Positions 5,619 through 7,716 of a DNA stretch of 7,716 bases are shown here, piece by piece. The stretch covers positions 1 to 7,716 of the forward strand of contig JAODAU010000251.1 in assembly GCA_025463615.1 (NCBI GenBank), written 5' to 3'. Source of the DNA: Microbacteriaceae bacterium. Its GTDB lineage: Bacteria; Actinomycetota; Actinomycetes; Actinomycetales; Microbacteriaceae. Below the pieces are notes generated by a model that was not told the DNA's origin, searched no databases, and saw only the letters and a list, made by a program, of their open reading frames with translations. Position 1 is the stretch's first letter, and the number at the start of each line of letters is the position of its first letter. The position numbers and the translations under genes were made by a program.

Positions 5619-6026
5619 ATGAAAGCGCGACTGCAGGTGACCAGCGTGTTCGTCGACGACCAGGACAAGGCCCTGGCGTTCTACACGGAGAAGCTCGGCT
5701 TCGTGCCGAAGAGCGACGTGCCGGCAGGGGACTACCGCTGGCTCACCGTGGTGGGCGCGGATGACCCCGACGGCGTCGAGCTGCTGCTCGAGCCCGACGT
5801 GCACCCTGCCGCCAAGGCGTTCAAGCAGGCGCTGGTGAAGGACGGAATCCCGATGACCTCGTTCCTCGTCGACGACGTGACCGAGGCACACCGCGAGCTG
5901 GAGGCGGCCGGCGTCGTGTTCGTGCAGCCGCCCACACCGATGGGCGGCGTGATCGGCGCCGTGCTCGACGACACCTGCGGCAACCTGATCCTCATCGCCA
6001 GCCCGGTCGCCGCCCCGACGGCCTAG
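5619..6026 (+). CDS. VOC-superfamily protein (glyoxalase/bleomycin-resistance/dioxygenase fold)
   Basis: A 135-residue soluble protein with the paired beta-alpha-beta-beta-beta modules of the vicinal oxygen chelate superfamily. Module 1 covers about 1-60, with VFVDDQDKALAFYTEKLGF (10-28), YRWLTVV (39-45) and VELLLEP (53-59). Module 2 covers about 75-128, with SFLVDDVTEAHRELEAAGV and VLDDTCGNLILI. Family-typical metal positions appear incomplete: the first strand has Gln6 and the first module Glu54, but the last strand reads NLILI with no acidic residue where glyoxalase I has Glu. Activity cannot be assigned, and a small-molecule binding or dioxygenase-like role is equally possible. Length fits a single-chain VOC protein that dimerises. 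It has no Shine-Dalgarno and looks leaderless. Its TAG stop shares a CTAG with the stop of the convergent transporter gene. Confidence 0.92.
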   Translation: MKARLQVTSVFVDDQDKALAFYTEKLGFVPKSDVPAGDYRWLTVVGADDPDGVELLLEPDVHPAAKAFKQALVKDGIPMTSFLVDDVTEAHRELEAAGVVFVQPPTPMGGVIGAVLDDTCGNLILIASPVAAPTA

Positions 6027-7078
6027 CGAGCCGCCTGTCTCGGGATCACCACCGCCCGGGCGATGAGCAGGATGGCGGCGATCGTGGGGCAGGCCACGAA
6101 CACTCCCAGCAACCCCAGCAGCGCCCCACCGATGAGCGCGCCCATCAGCACCAGGTAGGCGGGCACCCTCACGGCCCGGCCGGCAATCCGCGGCGTGAGC
6201 ACCAGCGACTCGACCTGCATGTAGGCGAGCATCACGATGAGCGCGATCAGGCCGGCCGTCGGCGACGTGAACAGCGCGACGATCACCACGATCGTCGTCG
6301 AGATCACGCTGCCGACCAGCGGGATCAGCGTCAGCGGAAAGGCGAGCACGGCGAGCACCAGGGCGTAGTGCACGCCGAGGATGGTAAGCAGCAGGAACGT
6401 GAACACCGAGTTGATCAGCGCCAGCAGCACCATCCCGCTCAGGTACTTGCCCACCGAGTCGGCGATCTGCTCGGAGATGTTCTCCACGCCCGGCTTTCGC
6501 GAGGCGGGCACCAGCGAGTAGAGCCCCTGCTTGATCGACGGCAGCGCCGCCACGAAATAGAGCGTGAGCACGATCACGATCAGCCCGCCGAACACCCCGT
6601 TGATGATGCCGAGGCCGATGTGCAGCGCCCCACCGCCGACGGTCAGCCAGAGGTTCGGGTCGGCGACCGCCGTCTGCACCCACTGCAGGAAGATGGTGAG
6701 GATGCCGCCCAGGTCGTCGTCGAGGGTGACGAACCACGACTGCGCCTCGATTTGGTCGAAATGGCCGGGCAGGGACCGCACCAGCGGGATCGCCTCCTCG
6801 CCGATCAACGGGATGATCAGCAGCACCAGCGCGGCGACGAACAGCACGAAGACCACCGACACCACCAGCACCGCGATGGCCGTCGACAGGCCGCGCGCCT
6901 CCAGCCAGCGGATGATCGGGAACAGCCCCAGCGCGATGAAGAACGCCGCGAAGATGAGCGTGATCACGCTGCCGACCGAGATCACCGCCGCGGCGAGCAT
7001 CAGCGCGAGCACCACGGCGATGGCCGCGATGAACGCGATGCGGAACGGGCCTCCGTGCAGGGCTCCCTGGCCATTCAT
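6023..7078 (-). CDS. AI-2E family transporter (UPF0118, TqsA/PerM-like)
   Basis: A 351-residue membrane protein of the AI-2E transporter family, whose studied members export autoinducer-2 or act in ion/osmotic homeostasis; the substrate here is unknown. Helices lie near 14-35, 37-56 and 66-92. An extracytoplasmic/amphipathic segment follows (about 93-150), then helices near 152-180, 212-234, 236-270, 275-296 and 305-340. Family signatures are PLTLIPLVGSVIS (248-260) and VESLVLTPRIAGRAVRVPAY (289-308), followed by the Gly-rich ALIGGALLGLLGVFVACP. Length is typical. The start is ATG 7078; there is no Shine-Dalgarno, but TAACCT lies 6 nt upstream, so it may be leaderless. It follows a GAP-family gene on the same strand by 35 bp and could be expressed both from that operon and from its own promoter. 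Its stop overlaps the VOC stop. Confidence 0.93.
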   Translation of the reverse strand: MNGQGALHGGPFRIAFIAAIAVVLALMLAAAVISVGSVITLIFAAFFIALGLFPIIRWLEARGLSTAIAVLVVSVVFVLFVAALVLLIIPLIGEEAIPLVRSLPGHFDQIEAQSWFVTLDDDLGGILTIFLQWVQTAVADPNLWLTVGGGALHIGLGIINGVFGGLIVIVLTLYFVAALPSIKQGLYSLVPASRKPGVENISEQIADSVGKYLSGMVLLALINSVFTFLLLTILGVHYALVLAVLAFPLTLIPLVGSVISTTIVVIVALFTSPTAGLIALIVMLAYMQVESLVLTPRIAGRAVRVPAYLVLMGALIGGALLGLLGVFVACPTIAAILLIARAVVIPRQAAR

Positions 7079-7084
7079 AGCCGG

Positions 7085-7090
7085 AGGTTA
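7085..7090 (-). promoter_or_regulatory. Candidate -10 box for leaderless AI-2E transporter transcript
   Basis: On the minus strand TAACCT fits TANNNT and ends 6 nt before ATG 7078. No good -35 is visible; the expected place reads GACGGG (7113-7108). No Shine-Dalgarno is present between box and start. Confidence 0.4.
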
Positions 7091-7113
7091 GTGCGGGGGA
7101 GGCGGGGCCCGTC

Positions 7114-7716
7114 TCACTCGAATCCGGTGAGGCCGTTCCCGACCAGCAGCACACCGAAGACGAGGAACAGAACCGCGAGGATCACGGAGTTGTTGCGCTC
7201 CAGCCAGTCGTTGAGCGAGGTCAGTGGGCCGCGCATCCGTTCGCCGGCGAGGAGGAAGACGACGACGGGCACGATGACGGTGATGGACGCGAGCAGGGTG
7301 TAGACGGCAATGCCCGCCACCTGCGCGCCGACGGTCAGCGACGCCGTGCCGATCGAGAGCCCCGCGGCCACCGAGATGAGCAGGTTCTTGGGGTTCACCC
7401 CGCCGAGGGCGAGGCCCAGCACCAGGCTGCGGCGCGGCGACGCGGCCGAGAGGGACGACATCCAGCCGGGCAGCGCGGCGTCCTTCGGGCTGCGCAATTG
7501 CTGGCGGAACTTCAGCACCGCGAGCACGAGAAGTGCGACGCCGAGCGCGATCCGCAGGATGCTCGCCACCGGGTTCGGCGCGCCCGGCTCGGACCGCGGC
7601 AGGTAGTCGGCGATCACGGTGAACACGGTGACGGCGGTCGCGACGCCCACGACCCAGCCCGCCAGAAAGAGGATGGCGCCCGGCATGGCCCGCGGCGACA
7701 GCAGCATGAGGATCGT
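7114..7716 (-). CDS. GAP/Sap-family membrane protein, second paralogue (5' end outside window)
   Basis: The frame is open from the window edge (Thr-Ile-Leu before the first internal Met) to TGA at 7116-7114, giving 200 visible residues. About 20-25 N-terminal residues, the start of helix 1, are missing. The Met at 7707 is internal by comparison with the other GAP protein, where LLLGPRSRGSSLGFLLGW aligns with MLLSPRAMPGAILFLAGW. The family motif is intact as NPKNLLISVAAG, closer to consensus than in the 222-aa paralogue. The C-terminal end, with LNDWLERNNSVILAVLFLVFGV and NGLTGFE, matches AQAWISRNSRTVTTVAVLIVGT of that paralogue. The fold is two three-helix halves, as in LysE-like transporters. 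It lies 35 bp upstream of the AI-2E transporter gene on the same strand, suggesting a possible operon. Confidence 0.9.
   Translation of the reverse strand, partial: TILMLLSPRAMPGAILFLAGWVVGVATAVTVFTVIADYLPRSEPGAPNPVASILRIALGVALLVLAVLKFRQQLRSPKDAALPGWMSSLSAASPRRSLVLGLALGGVNPKNLLISVAAGLSIGTASLTVGAQVAGIAVYTLLASITVIVPVVVFLLAGERMRGPLTSLNDWLERNNSVILAVLFLVFGVLLVGNGLTGFE

Noticed and set aside
4319..5622. Plus-strand open frames of 415 and 420 aa
   Set aside because: They are antisense to the 447-aa membrane protein, which has family motifs, a Shine-Dalgarno and membrane topology; the antisense translations have none.
5433..7154. 573-aa minus-strand open frame
   Set aside because: It is a GC-rich shadow of the AI-2E and VOC genes in another frame, with low-complexity Arg/Gly/Ala/His composition and no domain.
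6368..7303. 311-aa plus-strand open frame rich in Gln, His, Arg and Asp
   Set aside because: It is antisense to the AI-2E transporter; the composition mirrors hydrophobic codons read backwards.
1..7716. CRISPR array, tRNA, rRNA, insertion sequence or phage genes
   Set aside because: I saw no regularly spaced repeats, cloverleaf-like segments, transposase motifs or terminal inverted repeats.

Overview
This is a high-GC window, strongly GC-biased at third codon positions, from an actinobacterial chromosome. Gene families and synteny style suggest the Microbacteriaceae or a close relative; this is inference from protein families, not a database match. The window is tightly packed, almost every gene encodes a membrane protein, and I see no RNA gene, insertion sequence or CRISPR array.

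Left part (1-1584, plus strand): the C-terminal part of an ammonium transporter (Amt), then a strong UUCG-capped hairpin, then a 334-aa membrane protein. I read that protein as a shortened, degenerate Amt paralogue. It aligns to Amt by eye along much of its length but has lost both pore histidines and the DDSLD segment. This is the most unusual item in the window.

Middle part (1562-4131): a minus-strand family IV (hormone-sensitive-lipase-like) alpha/beta hydrolase runs convergent to the Amt-like gene and overlaps it by 23 bp. Divergent from it is a 222-aa GAP/Sap-family (LysE-like fold) membrane protein. Next come two small tandemly duplicated PLDc_N-SHOCT proteins 9 bp apart, whose membrane halves are nearly identical and whose linkers have diverged.

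Right part (4138-7716): a minus-strand 447-aa membrane protein of an uncharacterised actinobacterial family, with a leucine-zipper-like N-terminus; a divergent VOC-family protein; a minus-strand AI-2E-family transporter whose stop codon shares a CTAG with the VOC stop; and, upstream of it on the same strand, a second GAP-family protein cut by the window edge.

The genes do not form one obvious pathway. The themes are envelope and membrane functions, convergent gene pairs with no room for terminators, and several starts lacking a Shine-Dalgarno that have a TANNNT-like box 6-7 nt upstream, which suggests leaderless transcripts.
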